Of a DNA stretch of 64,000 nt, positions 54,311 through 64,000 are shown piece after piece. The translations under genes and the position numbers were made by a program. Under the pieces are notes generated by a model that was not told where the DNA came from, did not search any database, and saw only the letters and a list, made by a program, of their open reading frames with translations. Each line of letters opens with the position of its first letter. Position 1 is the stretch's first letter. The DNA is taken from positions 1,807,181,967 through 1,807,245,966 of the forward strand of contig CM057450.1 in NCBI GenBank assembly GCA_016271365.2. The letters run 5' to 3'. The stretch comes from Neoceratodus forsteri. Its lineage: Eukaryota; Chordata; Ceratodontiformes; Ceratodontidae.

Positions 54311-55589
54311 GAAGGATACTGTGTGTGCTGCTTGTCTAAGGCCATTTCATACTATTTACAGTATTTACATTTATATACATTTCATACTATTTATGGCTAT
54401 TTATTGTGTGGTGTGTTTCAATAGCACTGCTAGATGCTGAGACTTTCTGTTCCCTGTGGTAATCGGCATGTGTCCGCCCTGGTAATGTCATTTGGAGTGC
54501 TATTCTCTTTCTTCAATACATAAGCTATGGAGGCAGTCACATTGCTGAGGTCTGTAAAGACTTCTCATTCCTTGCACTGTGCCTGTTGCAAGAATCTGAA
54601 AGCTGTTTGATTGTGGTTGTGTCATGCTCAATGCCAGTAATGCACAATAACAGTTTCAATTTATTTTTTTAACCTGTACAGAAGTCAGGAAGAGTAGCAC
54701 ATTGATGTTAAAGTGATATTGGAAGGTTTCCAAAATGCCTTTTTCACATAGTATGCCATTACCAGCCATGCTTCAGATGAAGCTGCAATTTGTTTTGTAA
54801 AAAAGTGGTCATAGTCATTTTATTGTTCTGTTTTATCATTGGTTTGTTTCTGGCTGCCTTCCAGTTTCTCTGTGCAGCCGCACCCCCAGAATGATGTCAA
54901 ACAAGGGAGCTGTCATAGTTTTGCGTACAGAAACAAGGAATTCTGGGTAATTTATAATCTTGCCTTAAATGTGCCTTACTCAGAGGTAGAGTCCCTTATG
55001 TTGCTGGTGGTGAGCAGTAATATGCAAATAACTGCAACAAGGCATTGTGGGTAAAATACAAACCTGTTTTACAATTTCCATACTCTGAGATGCTCTCATA
55101 TATTAGTGTAGTGGTGTCAATAATATAAGCTTTGTTTGTTTATTTTCACAACAATGCATTGTACATACCATATCTAGCTACAAGACTTCTGTACTGGGAG
55201 ATGTTGGCTCCTGTTTATTCAGTCAGCACAGAAATATAATACCCTGCATACTAATTTGCATAGTGAGGCATTGTGGGTACAGTAACTTTGTTTCCCTGGT
55301 ACAGTGTCGTAGCACTGAGAACAAAAGCGTCGGGTTATGCAAATGAAGCAGAGCACCAAAATAAAATTATTTTTTTTTCATGGAAAACAGCACTAATTGG
55401 CAGTTTGAATGGTAAGAGACTGATTCACAACACCTACATGTTACTACTCCCTTTTGCTATGGGAACCTTCGACACTTACTTTAAAATGATCTTTTTACTA
55501 GGGCTCGCACAGCCATCCATAGTAGGAATTAGTGCAGATAAGGTCACTATTAAATCTGAATTATTGTAAAGCAGACACTGACCAACAGC
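54311..55589. other. No gene; repeated GGCATTGTGGGTA motif
   Basis: AAGGAATTCTGGGTAATTTA (54938), AAGGCATTGTGGGTAAAATA (55040) and GAGGCATTGTGGGTACAGTA (55263) share a motif, the last two each preceded at a short distance by a TGCAAAT/TTTGCAT element. Spacing is irregular (about 100 and 225 bp). Short open frames (for example 55273-55569) have no family features. Confidence 0.45.
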
Positions 55590-56640
55590 AGTGAAGTTAC
55601 CAACATTGTATTACTTCTTAACAGGCAAGCACTCCAAATGACATCAGCAGCCTGGAGGCATGCTGACTCACCATCCAGCAACCTTGGGGAAATGGAACAC
55701 AACAAAAAGACACTAAAAATGCATTAATTTGTTGACTTTTGTTACAAAACCTGGAACACACATAGGTTTCATAGCAGTGTTTATTGAATGGTGCTGTTTT
55801 TTTTAGTTTTATAAACCTCTGCATATGACCTTTAACCCTATCCATAGCTTGCAGCAGTGCACCATTTCAGTATGGGTATATTGATGATCCAATAGTCATA
55901 GCACCCAATGGGACATTGGTTCCACCAGTAGCACCTCCATTTTATCTGGATGAAATCACAGCTAGCTGGAGGCCATTCAGTCTAAGAGTCTTGTAGACAT
56001 TACTCTAGAATAGAAACCACATCATGTCTGTTGAGTTTAAAGGACAGATACACTTAGGTGTCATCTACATAACAGTGAAACTCCAACTTGTATTGCTTAA
56101 TGTATGCAGTGAATAACATAGGAGACAGACTCGATCCCTGGACATCCCACAGCTGATCACAGTTGTCTATGAGGAGAAAGTCCCCAACACAACCTGCTGT
56201 GATCTATCAGATAGAAAAAACTCAAACCAAAGTGCTTTTCTGTTGAGTGCTACATATTGTCCCAGGCAACCCATCAAAACCACATGAGCCACCATTTCAC
56301 TTGCCAATGAGAAATACAAGGAGAATAACTATGGTGTGTTCCACCAGCAGAAGGTCACTGAACACCTTGACAAGCGAGGCCTGGAACTATACTAAAATGG
56401 CTCATAGATGTTAAACTTATTCAGGTGAGCTTCAAGCTATGATGCAACCACCTTCTCATTCACCTTCCCCAAAAAGGGAATGTTTGAGACTGGCCTGTAA
56501 CATGGGCAAGGTGCTAGGGCACAGTTTTTTTGGTTTTTTTTATAAAGGGTGTCACAATAGCTTTTTTTCAGGGCCAAAGGGAAGCACCCATCCTCCAGGG
56601 AGCACATATTAGCGAATTCTAAAGGATGTCAAGGGAGGGA
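55590..56640 (-). pseudogene. Heavily decayed L2 RT, minus strand
   Basis: No long open frame, but reading the minus strand through stops gives ordered L2 RT blocks: FGPEKKLL (ALKKA-type, about 56570), LVKVFSDLLLVEHTIVILL (about 56350), FFSI (SDRSQQV region in a second frame, about 56210), GSSLSPMLFTAYIKQYKLEF (about 56100-56150), CYVDDT followed by a stop and VYLSFKL (56040-56075), then SILE-CLQDS. YVDD is the catalytic box with valine in place of alanine. Recognition depends on block order; any single block would be weak. Very old copy. Confidence 0.7.
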
Positions 56641-56739
56641 AAATGGAATTATTTTGGTACATCGTGGGGGGGGAGAAAGATGTGGGGAATTGTTATGTTA
56701 GCAGGAGGGAGAGAGGAGTCGCATGATGCCACCCTGCTA
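56641..56739. other. Short G-rich stretch
   Basis: Contains a G8 run (about 56667). Nothing else supported. Confidence 0.4.
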
Positions 56740-57750
56740 GACGGTTGCGGTCAGATCGAGCTCAATGGTACAGCCTGTTAAATTTACTTTAAAAACACAA
56801 CCAACTACAGAGGTTTCCTTAGGAAAAGACTTCAGTAAGCACTTAGTAGTCTATGATCACACTTACTCTGCAAAATAGCTGAGCTGCATGAAAATCAGAG
56901 CAAAATGACAAGCAGCCCTCCAGGCCTCAGCATCGTGACCATGCCGACGCCACTGCCAGAACACTGTCATGCACCCAAGCAGCACAAGATTGACAACTGC
57001 CCGCTCTCTCCACCAAGCCCAGGCAATGATGAAAATTCTCTCAACAGGTTTTTCAAAGAATGGGGTTCCACCTATGAAGAGATCCTCAACCTGTCCAGCG
57101 AGTTGAAATAATTTAAGCCAGCCCTCAGTGATCTAGCCCAGCGGGTAGGAGACACCAAAGCCTGTGTTAGCTTGCTGGCAGATGGGAGAGTGAGGGATGG
57201 GCACTGCACCGCAAGGTTACAAAGCTGGAAGTCCACATCAGAGACCAGGAGGGGCGCAGCAAACGCAATGACTTGGGGGGGGGTGCCTGAAAAAAGGGAG
57301 AGACAATATGTGTTCAAATTAATTCATCTGTTCTATCTAGACTTAGCTGGCCTGTCTCTACATGGGTCAGCCAGTGTCATCAAGAGGGCTCTGAGACCCA
57401 TGTTCGAGCCCTTGGAGTGCCCCTGGATGATAATATTCCAGCTCCTGAACTTTCTAGACAAAAGATATAGTCAGAAAAAAGCAGGGGAGTGGGGCACAAT
57501 ACAACTGGGAGAGAAAAGGATCTACATCTTCAATTATTTTAGCCCTCAGTTCCAGGCCCTCCAGAATGAGTATTGGGACATAAATTGTAAATTAAATGCC
57601 TCCCTTTATCCACTTTCAGGTGAATTACCCAGTCAAACTTCCAGTCACAAGGAACGATGGCATAAAGCAGTTCCTGTCTGCTAAAGAAGCTGCTCAAGGA
57701 CTTCCCACCATTTACCCAGGCCAGGGTAACAGGCCAGTTTGAGGTGCCTC
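56740..57750 (+). pseudogene. L1/Tx1 ORF1p remnant, plus strand
   Basis: 56905-57111 gives a short N-terminal stretch ending NRFFKEWGSTYEEILNLSSE. 57172-57684 (170 residues open) includes RALRPMFEP and IIFQLLNFLDKRYSQKKAG, then EKRIYIFNYFSPQFQALQNE, the RRM end and C-terminal domain start of L1 ORF1p. After a frame change come LYPFQVN-like, YPVKLPVTRNDGIKQFLSAK and EAAQGLP (57610-57710), the YPA-LRV-xxG / EA box. The ORF1p would be an RNA chaperone; this copy has several breaks. It is probably the ORF1 of the L1 whose ORF2 is at 61675-64000. Confidence 0.75.
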
Positions 57751-58398
57751 CATGCAGACAATCACAGAACATATAAATCTGTACAGTAGCCTTATCATCC
57801 ATAATTGTTCAGTTTGGGGGCATTCCCTACTTGCACCACAAATTGCAAATTAAGTGTACCCAGTTTTATTTTGAATGCATTTGCTGCCTGCTTACTTGCA
57901 TCATAGAAGTATGGCACCTGCCTTCCTCTGAACTCAGCTTCCCCACACTTCTTGGAGGCTCTGCTCACCGATGATCCAGTCGATACCAGCACTGTCACAG
58001 AGGACCCATATTTGACAACACACCAACAGACCACACTGGAGGCATTATTTACTTAACCTCTATTATAACATTGGTGCTGGAAATCCTGTATTCTGATTTG
58101 TCAAAACAGATCACCTGACCATGGATTACTCCCCTGTAAACCCACAGTTGCCTTGCTGCACTACAAGATCCTGAGTGATAGCAGTGTAAAGTTTTCAGAT
58201 CACTCCACCAGAGAAACATAAAAAACTACAACTATGGCAGCCTCATTAAGACAAATCCGCCTTGTGGAGAATTATAACTGTCATCCTCAGAAGGACAAAC
58301 CCATTAGGTGGAAGAACTATTTTATTACAAATGTATGTAAACAGTGGATTTTTAATATTTATTTAGGTAAACCTCTAAAATAAAGTTGCTCATTTTAT
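57751..58398. other. Probable L1 inter-ORF sequence, nothing coding
   Basis: No known domain on either strand; a short minus-strand frame at 57795-58034 is unrecognised. It lies between L1 ORF1 and ORF2 remnants in the same orientation, as the spacer at 3261-4670 does. Confidence 0.35.
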
Positions 58399-58558
58399 AA
58401 GTGGATTAATCCACTCCAGAGCATGGGTTTACTGAGCATTAATCCATGCCTGGGTGGCTGAAATCGCTTGGCCTGTGGACTCGTGCCTCACAACCCCCAA
58501 TCCCCAGGCATGGATTAATGCTCAGTAAACCCATGTTCTGTCACGGGTTAATCCATTC
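58399..58558. mobile_element. 160-bp palindromic MITE with arms of about 59 bp
   Basis: 58399-58457 and 58500-58558 are reverse complements with few mismatches; the inner 29 bp GCATGGGTTTACTGAGCATT..CCATGCC are nearly perfect. The ends carry GGATTAATCC / GGGTTAATCC. The 42-bp loop has no coding capacity. No certain target duplication, so the superfamily is open. Confidence 0.88.
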
Positions 58559-59589
58559 TTCAGGTACTGTTCCCTAGAGGGGTTAAATATGAGACAAAAT
58601 AGTGATCCTAGCAGCTTGCATGTGACGGACCCGAGTGGTGAACTTCAAATGCTTGGCCTGCCTCAAATGTCTTGTTCACAGTTACAATACATCTCCCCCT
58701 TGGGCTCTGGACATCCAAAGCCTCACAGTGAGATCACAGTAATGAACCTTGTGTACTCGGGCTGAATGGTGCTGTACAATCCAGAACAGCATTTAATTAT
58801 ACAAAGACATAAATCCTTTTTTACCATTATATGGCCTTCTAATGCAATCTGATTGTTTACTGGTTTTGGAGTCTGTGGTGGAAGAAGAAGAATGGAGATA
58901 TAAGATAACTACTGGGAAATGTCTAAAACAGTGGCATGGCAAGTAAAATCAATCATGCCAGCGGGTATTAAAGCAATACTTCATCTCTACTTAGGAATGT
59001 TCAAAGTTTGTACCAATCAAATGTGCAAGTTGGGGGGACAGCTACCATGCCAAGGCAAGATGGGTGGGTTACTGTACACATGGGCCAGCTATAAAACACT
59101 TAACTCTTATCGGGCTCTCATAACCCATGTGTCGGGTGGTTCTATTTCACCATCTAGAGCCCCTTCGTAGAGGCGGTGGCTGGCTTCCTCCTAACCATAT
59201 ACCCTCAGCAGGCATACTGTTTCCAGTTATTATAACTTTACTTGCAAGGTTGCATGGAAACAACCATGAACCTCACACTGTGGGGCCCAGCTGAGAACCA
59301 CTAGGCTGGGACCCTTGTGTTAAACCACAAAAGGGAGCACCCTTCTTGGAGAAAAGTGAATTATTGTCCCCTCATAGATGAGAGTGGCCTATCTACGGCT
59401 CATAAGTTTAATGCTATACTGAAGTTGTTCATCATTACTGCTATGTGCTCATGGGTTAATTTGTTTGTAAAGTTATGTATTGTTCATGGGAGGGGCACTT
59501 CAGAGTGTGAACAGATGCAACATTAGCATGATTTAGAAGCCTTTTATTATTACAGACCAAACACCTGACCTATATTGCCATCCTAACAA
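58559..59589. other. No recognised gene
   Basis: Two short open frames (58919-59170 and 59317-59526) without family features. Possibly the rest of an L1 inter-ORF spacer or unique DNA. Confidence 0.35.
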
Positions 59590-61672
59590 ATGTGTAACCC
59601 AATATAATTTGTTACTTGGAATGTATATATTTAACCTTGCCCTCTCCACATCCATGATGCCTGACTCCTGGAAGCATGCTAATGTGGTGCCTATTTTCAA
59701 AGCAGGTGATCCCCTCTCACCTGATAACTATAGGCCCATCTCCCTAGTCCCTCGCCTTAGCAAGCTTATGGAAGAAATTGTATACTTCCAGTTATCGGAA
59801 CATCTTGGCAAGTACAATCTCCTCTGCCCCCAACAGCACGCTTTCCGTAAGCACCACAGCACCACATCAGCCTTGGCCCATTTCTCCAATCTTGTCCTAA
59901 GAAACATGGATGCGGGAAAGGCCACTGGTGCTGTATTCGTGGACCTGACTAAGGCCTTTGATCTTGTCAACCACCCCTTCTTCATGCAACCCTTCTACAC
60001 CTTGGTTGCTCCCCTGGAACAACAGACTGGTTTAGAAGCTACCTTGCCGGTAGGTCCCGGTCTGTCAAAATTGGCTCTGCCTCCTCCTCGGCCCTACCAG
60101 TCTCCACGGGGGTCCCGCAAAGGATCCATCCTTGAGCCCCTACTATTCTCTATTTTTATTAATGTGTTCCCTGCTGAGAGTCTTATTTGTGAGGCTTTTC
60201 TCTATGCAGATGACTTTGTCTTCTACCACAGTGACAAGTCTCCTGCAACCATTTCCTCCATTCTCACTCTTAACTGTTGTGCTGCCCATAATTGGTTCCT
60301 CTCCAAACACCTTCTGGTTAACAGAAAAAAAGACAAAGTCCATGCTATTTGGATCCAGATCTTTCCTCTCCAAGGTCTCCCAAGACTAACTCCCCCCTAA
60401 TTGTACTCACACCTGCTGCCCCCCTCTTGAAAATATCCCGTTTTAAATACCTAGACCTGACTCTGGACCCCTCCCTTATGTTCACTGAACACATCAACAT
60501 TTCTGTGCGTAGAGCTAATCAGAAGCTAGGTGCCACCTACCATGTCAAACAGTTTCTATCCAGTGAAGCGCACCTTGCAATCGCACTTGGTAACCTTCTT
60601 CCTATTATTGAATACTGTTCTCCTGTCTATTCCCTTGTGTCATCAGCCCTGCATTCTAGACTAATCACCATCTATTACAGTATCTGCTGCTTTGTCCTCC
60701 AAGCTCCCTACTCTACCCATCACTGCAAGCTGTACCAGTCCCTTGGGTGGCTACCACTGCAAGGGCGTTTTGATTATGCCCTTCGCTGCTTTGTGGACAA
60801 TGCACTCAGAGGTGGCCTTCTGTCCCCATATTCATCCCTCCTCACAGGTAGAGCTGCATCTAGGAGTCTTTGGAAATCCTCCATCTCCCCCTTGGCTGTT
60901 CCTCGTATCTCCACTAACATGGGCAGTAAAGCCTTCTCCGTCTCTGCCCCCTCTCTATGGAACAGCCTCGCCTCATTGCTCCGCTTGTCCTCCTCCTCCT
61001 CTCATCTCTACTTCAAAAACAGTTTCAAAGAATGGCTAGTGTCCAAAGCCATATGCCATTGTTCACCTGGGTAATCTGGTGGCATTCTCTTCGTTTTGGT
61101 ACCCACCCGCCCACCTACTCCCTTGGATGTCCCTTAGCTGTGTTCACCCCTGCTCCTGTACTGCTGTCATCCCCTTCTTTTCTGCCCCTCTCCGCCCTTC
61201 ATGGGGCTACTATTGCATTCTTCCCTTCTCCTATGCCTCTGCATCTTATTTTGTGGGTGGGAGTATTTACACTGTATTCTCCTTGATCCATCCTATTGGT
61301 GACTTTCTTACTTATTAATTTACTAGGGAAGCCAATGCATTTTGCACTTGAAGTGTCATTTTTGTCATGTACATTATGGTCTCTGTGTTACTGCAACTAG
61401 TATTTTTGTCCAGCACTGTAACCTGTGGCTATGTACTTGGATCTGTAAACTGGCCTAATATATCACCTTGTTTTTCTGTATTTCTCTGTATGTATTCCTG
61501 CAGTGTACTGTAAGCTGCAGCACCTCATGTTGTGGCCTTTTCATTTATTGTATATTACCTGTATCTGTACTGCCTGATTGTGCCATGTTGTGACTCAGGT
61601 CATGGCTGAAAATGGTCCTTTGGATCAGTTCACCTTCCCGGTTAACAAAGACATAAATAAATAAATGTAAAG
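59590..61672 (+). mobile_element. L2-like LINE, plus strand, 5' truncated, complete 3' tail
   Basis: Starts in the RT N-terminal region and ends with TGGCTGAAAATGGTCC, TTCCCGGTTAACAAAGACAT and AAATAAATAAATG at 61672. The tail matches that at 19050-19096, so both belong to one family. It sits between the ORF1 and ORF2 remnants of the surrounding L1. AAATGTGTAA before and AAATGTAA after it may be a target duplication. About 2.1 kb. Confidence 0.88.
59600..61074 (+). pseudogene. L2-like ORF2 remnant (RT and C-terminal domain)
   Basis: 59609-60400 (263 residues): SMMPDSWKHANVVPIFKAGD, DNYRPISLVPRLSKLMEEIV, QHAFRKHHSTTSALAHFSN, TGAVFVDLTKAFDLVNHPFF, GSRKGSILEPLLFSIFINVF and the intact catalytic box FLYADDFVFY (60197-60226). 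60349-61074 (241 residues, next frame): FKYLDLTLDPSLMFTEHINI, ANQKLGATYHVKQFLSSEAH, CKLYQSLGWLPLQGRFDYAL and GSKAFSVSAPSLWNSLASLL. Only one or two frameshifts interrupt it, near 60000 (between FF and the turn) and near 60345. The best-preserved RT after the copy at 14114, but 5' truncated, so not mobile by itself. Confidence 0.92.
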
Positions 61673-62485
61673 GGTACGCAGACTAGAGACATAAGATATA
61701 AAGTACTGCAGCACTTGAAGAAACTACAAGCCCAGATAGCTTTCTTTCAAGAGACTCATCTGTGGGCAAACCAAATCCTGTTGCTGTGTAGAGACTGGGT
61801 GGTGCAGTACTATGGGACAGGGGGTGACACTAGGAAAAAGGGGAGCTGCCATATTAATAGCCAGGGCAGTACAGTTCTGACTTGTAGAGGAAATAGCGGA
61901 CCCACTGGGATGATAAATCCTACTGAGGGGTATGCTTGGTCAAACCAATGTTGTACTATGTGCATTTAAGGGCGAAATACCGATGACCCTGGCTTCTTCA
62001 TGGAGCTAGTGAGATTACTTACATCATAGGCACAATACCCTTACTCACCACCAGGGACTGGAATGAATTCCAGAATCCGGACTTGTATAGAGACTCACTA
62101 CAGTGCAGAGGGTTGTCCATGGTCCAGCCACCATAAAAGATCTATCAAATATCTAGGGTCTTATAGATCCATGGTGAGCACTATACCCAGACATCAGGGC
62201 CTACGTCTTTTATTCACCTGCCCGCCACTTCCTGTCTAGATTGGATAACTTCTTAGTGAGCAGAGAAAGCCCATAAGATCTGCAAACCTGTGAGTGAGAT
62301 ACAGGCTCGAGTAATTTCAGATCATTCTTCTGTTGCCTTGTCCCTACAGACAGCCCATACTCACCTACAAGAAAGAAAATGGAGAATTAATAACCAAGTC
62401 CTGAAAGATTCACATTTTACTGAACATATTAGACAGTACATTGAGATCACTATGGGCAGCTCTAACAGTTTAGTGCAACTGTAAC
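61673..62485 (+). pseudogene. L1/Tx1 ORF2 endonuclease remnant, plus strand
   Basis: NVKGTQT-like start directly after the L2-like tail, then VLQHLKKLQAQIAFFQETHL (61700-61765; catalytic QE pair intact), YYGTGGDTRKKG and later EIQARVISDHSSVALSLQTA (62290-62400; SDHS box) with WRINNQVLKDSHFTEHIRQY. Middle motifs are decayed and frames change several times. The endonuclease nicks target DNA. The first residues of ORF2 are cut by the L2-like insertion. Confidence 0.85.
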
Positions 62486-63349
62486 TGCTAATCATCCTAA
62501 CTATGTCCCTCCCTGTGTACACTTTGAACTGTGTCAGACTCTGGCTCAGAGGCTACGTACCATTGCTATGCTTGTCTTACAGTGTTTCTATTTACCTGCC
62601 TTATTGTAAAATTGTATGCAGTTGATCTAGCCTGTTTATGTACTTGTTTGACCATTCTGTTCATGTTTGGCTACATTCCACTGGAATTTACTTTCTGTAT
62701 TTGTTAATGTTACCCTGTAATCTCTGTCACTGACATGGAACCTTTGTAAAAGAGCACTTGTGCTCAAAGGTATTCTCCAAAATTTTCAATAAATAAGCAC
62801 AGCATGTTTTAGACTTTATTGCCAATGATCAACACACAGTAACCAGTGCAGGCACCTTCTGTATGGCACTCAAGTGTGGCGTTCGGGGACTGCTGATGTG
62901 GATGACATCTAGAAGAAAAACAGATAAAAGAACAGAAAGCTGAGGACTTGCTCATTAAAATAAGCATAGATAAAAAGTTCTTTCACACTACACCTGAAAA
63001 GAACTCAATAGAGAGTCCGTTGAACTGGCCATCTGCACAGCCAGGGTCAAATACTTTGCACTAGGTGAAGGAGCCATACCGACGAGGTCGTAAATTTTCT
63101 GCATTAGCTTGTTATCTGAGAAGCACTGCTTTAAGTAAATATATTTTTGCAAGTACTACTGCTTCCTGCATTCCTTGTGTGCACACCACTAACCTTATTT
63201 GGACTGTTGTATTGTGTAGGTAGGCTGCCCAATTTGTGGAGCTGCACCAACTGGGCTTTGTTTGTTCATGGCAAGTTCTGTTTGGACTGTGTCAGATACT
63301 TTGACCAGGCCGAAAAGGCTGGAAGCTAATGGCCTAACGTATCCACCAG
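62486..63349. other. Insert in L1 ORF2, type uncertain
   Basis: 62500-62800 has LINE-tail character (TTTCTGTATTTGTTAATGTT, CCAAAATTTTCAATAAATAA). 62800-63349 is unrecognised. L1 coding resumes at about 63350, so this is sequence inserted into, or replacing part of, the L1 ORF2 linker. No target duplication was found. Confidence 0.4.
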
Positions 63350-64000
63350 CAGGAGGCTTTCTGCACAATACAAGGGCTAAAAGTTCCAGGAAAGCCAAAC
63401 CTAATAATTGCCTCCCGGGAAAAATGTGTCAAAATTTCAGAAGTTTTACCAGAACTTATATAGTGAAGCAGAACATCCTCCCACTGGAGCAGCAATTCAG
63501 GATTACCTGGACTCCATTCCTATCGCTAAACTTAGCCAAGAAAAGCAGAGTAGACTGGCTGCTAAAATTGGTCTAGAAGAAATATACCAGGCAATCAAAG
63601 ACCTTACCCCTCACAAGGCTCTATGGCTAGAGGGGTTCTTCCCCAGCTTTTATGAATGCTTCCATAAAGAACCTAGTCCCCTGCTGCTAGATCTGTTTGA
63701 ACACATATATGCCAAAAGCATTGCAGAACAAGTCTTCATCAGGTGTAGGTCATGATAATTCTATCATACAGTCCTGGGTAACTACAGACCAATTTCCCTT
63801 TTAAGTTTAGATATGAAAATTCTTGCAAAAATCCTGTCCAAAAGATTAAACCAAGTTTGGCACTCCCTAATAGCATGCAAACAGGTAGGGTTCATGCCGT
63901 GAAGGGTCTCTTCTGACCATTTGCAAAAACTAGCCCATCTCATCTCTGTGCCTGAGGAGCCAGACACCCCTGCGATTTTGGTCTCCCTGGACACAAAGAA
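63350..64000 (+). pseudogene. L1/Tx1 ORF2 RT N-terminal part, cut by window end
   Basis: 63408-63755 (115 residues): FQKFYQNLYSEAEHPPTGAA, IAKLSQEKQSRLAAKIGLEE and IYQAIKDLTPHKALWLEGFF, the L1 linker and RT start (KAPGPDG decayed to KALWLEG). After frame changes: GNYRPISLLSLDMKILAKIL, SKRLNQVWHSLIACKQVGFM and, at the edge, AILVSLDTKK (the LSLDAEKAFD block). The catalytic YADD would lie beyond the window. Confidence 0.88.

Noticed and set aside
59317..59526. Small secreted or membrane protein
   Set aside because: 69 residues, no signal peptide pattern, and position next to LINE DNA; nothing supports expression.

Overview
The window looks like repeat-dense nuclear DNA from a vertebrate with a very large genome. 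No host protein-coding gene, rRNA, tRNA gene or CRISPR array could be supported. Almost everything recognisable is a transposable element: LINEs of several clades (L1/Tx1-like, CR1, classic L2 and a second L2-like family), DIRS tyrosine-recombinase retrotransposons, a tRNA-headed CORE-SINE, and non-autonomous DNA transposons (hAT-like, piggyBac-like, several palindromic MITEs). The mix of CR1 (antisense copies open with CATAGAAACATAGAATTTG), abundant L2 and DIRS suggests a lungfish- or caecilian-type genome. That is an inference, and the species cannot be fixed from the sequence.

Layout. 1-5505: an L1/Tx1-like element on the minus strand (ORF2 cut by the window edge, ORF1 at 4671-5505), carrying a 216-bp MITE. 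5660-6240: a long imperfect hairpin with arms of about 280 bp. 6250-10400: mostly unassigned, with a (TA)22 tract. 10440-11403: a decayed LINE on the minus strand. 11686-12345: a CORE-SINE split by a 499-bp retroposed insert. 13381-19096: a truncated CR1 (minus), then an L2-like LINE (plus), then a GC-rich tandem array joined to a second L2-like 3' tail. 19150-27525: a cluster of DIRS elements, one nearly complete but dead and three short derivatives with inverted ends. 27600-30800: LINE fragments nested in each other. 31826-34825: a MITE, a hAT-like element with a perfect 8-bp target duplication, and CR1 pieces. 35470-41075: two L2-like LINEs, the second with a hairpin-rich insert in its 3' part. 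41105-49550: CR1 and L2 nested together, including an L2/CR1 hybrid junction that occurs twice. 49980-54310: a long CR1 on the minus strand that keeps an ORF1 esterase-like remnant and is interrupted by a piggyBac-like element at TTAA and by an opposite-strand CR1 fragment. 55590-56640: a decayed L2 on the minus strand. 56740-64000: an L1/Tx1-like element on the plus strand, interrupted by a MITE, an L2-like LINE and another insert, and cut by the window end.

The elements do not form a pathway; the locus is a stratified record of insertions. Nearly all coding frames are broken, and several reverse transcriptase active sites are mutated, so the copies seen here are very probably inactive. The most informative structures are insertions whose flanks prove the mechanism (hAT-like, piggyBac-like, retroposed insert in the SINE), the long hairpin, the GC-rich array fused to an L2-like tail, the repeated L2/CR1 hybrid junction and the short DIRS derivatives. 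All boundaries were judged by eye and are approximate unless a target duplication is quoted.
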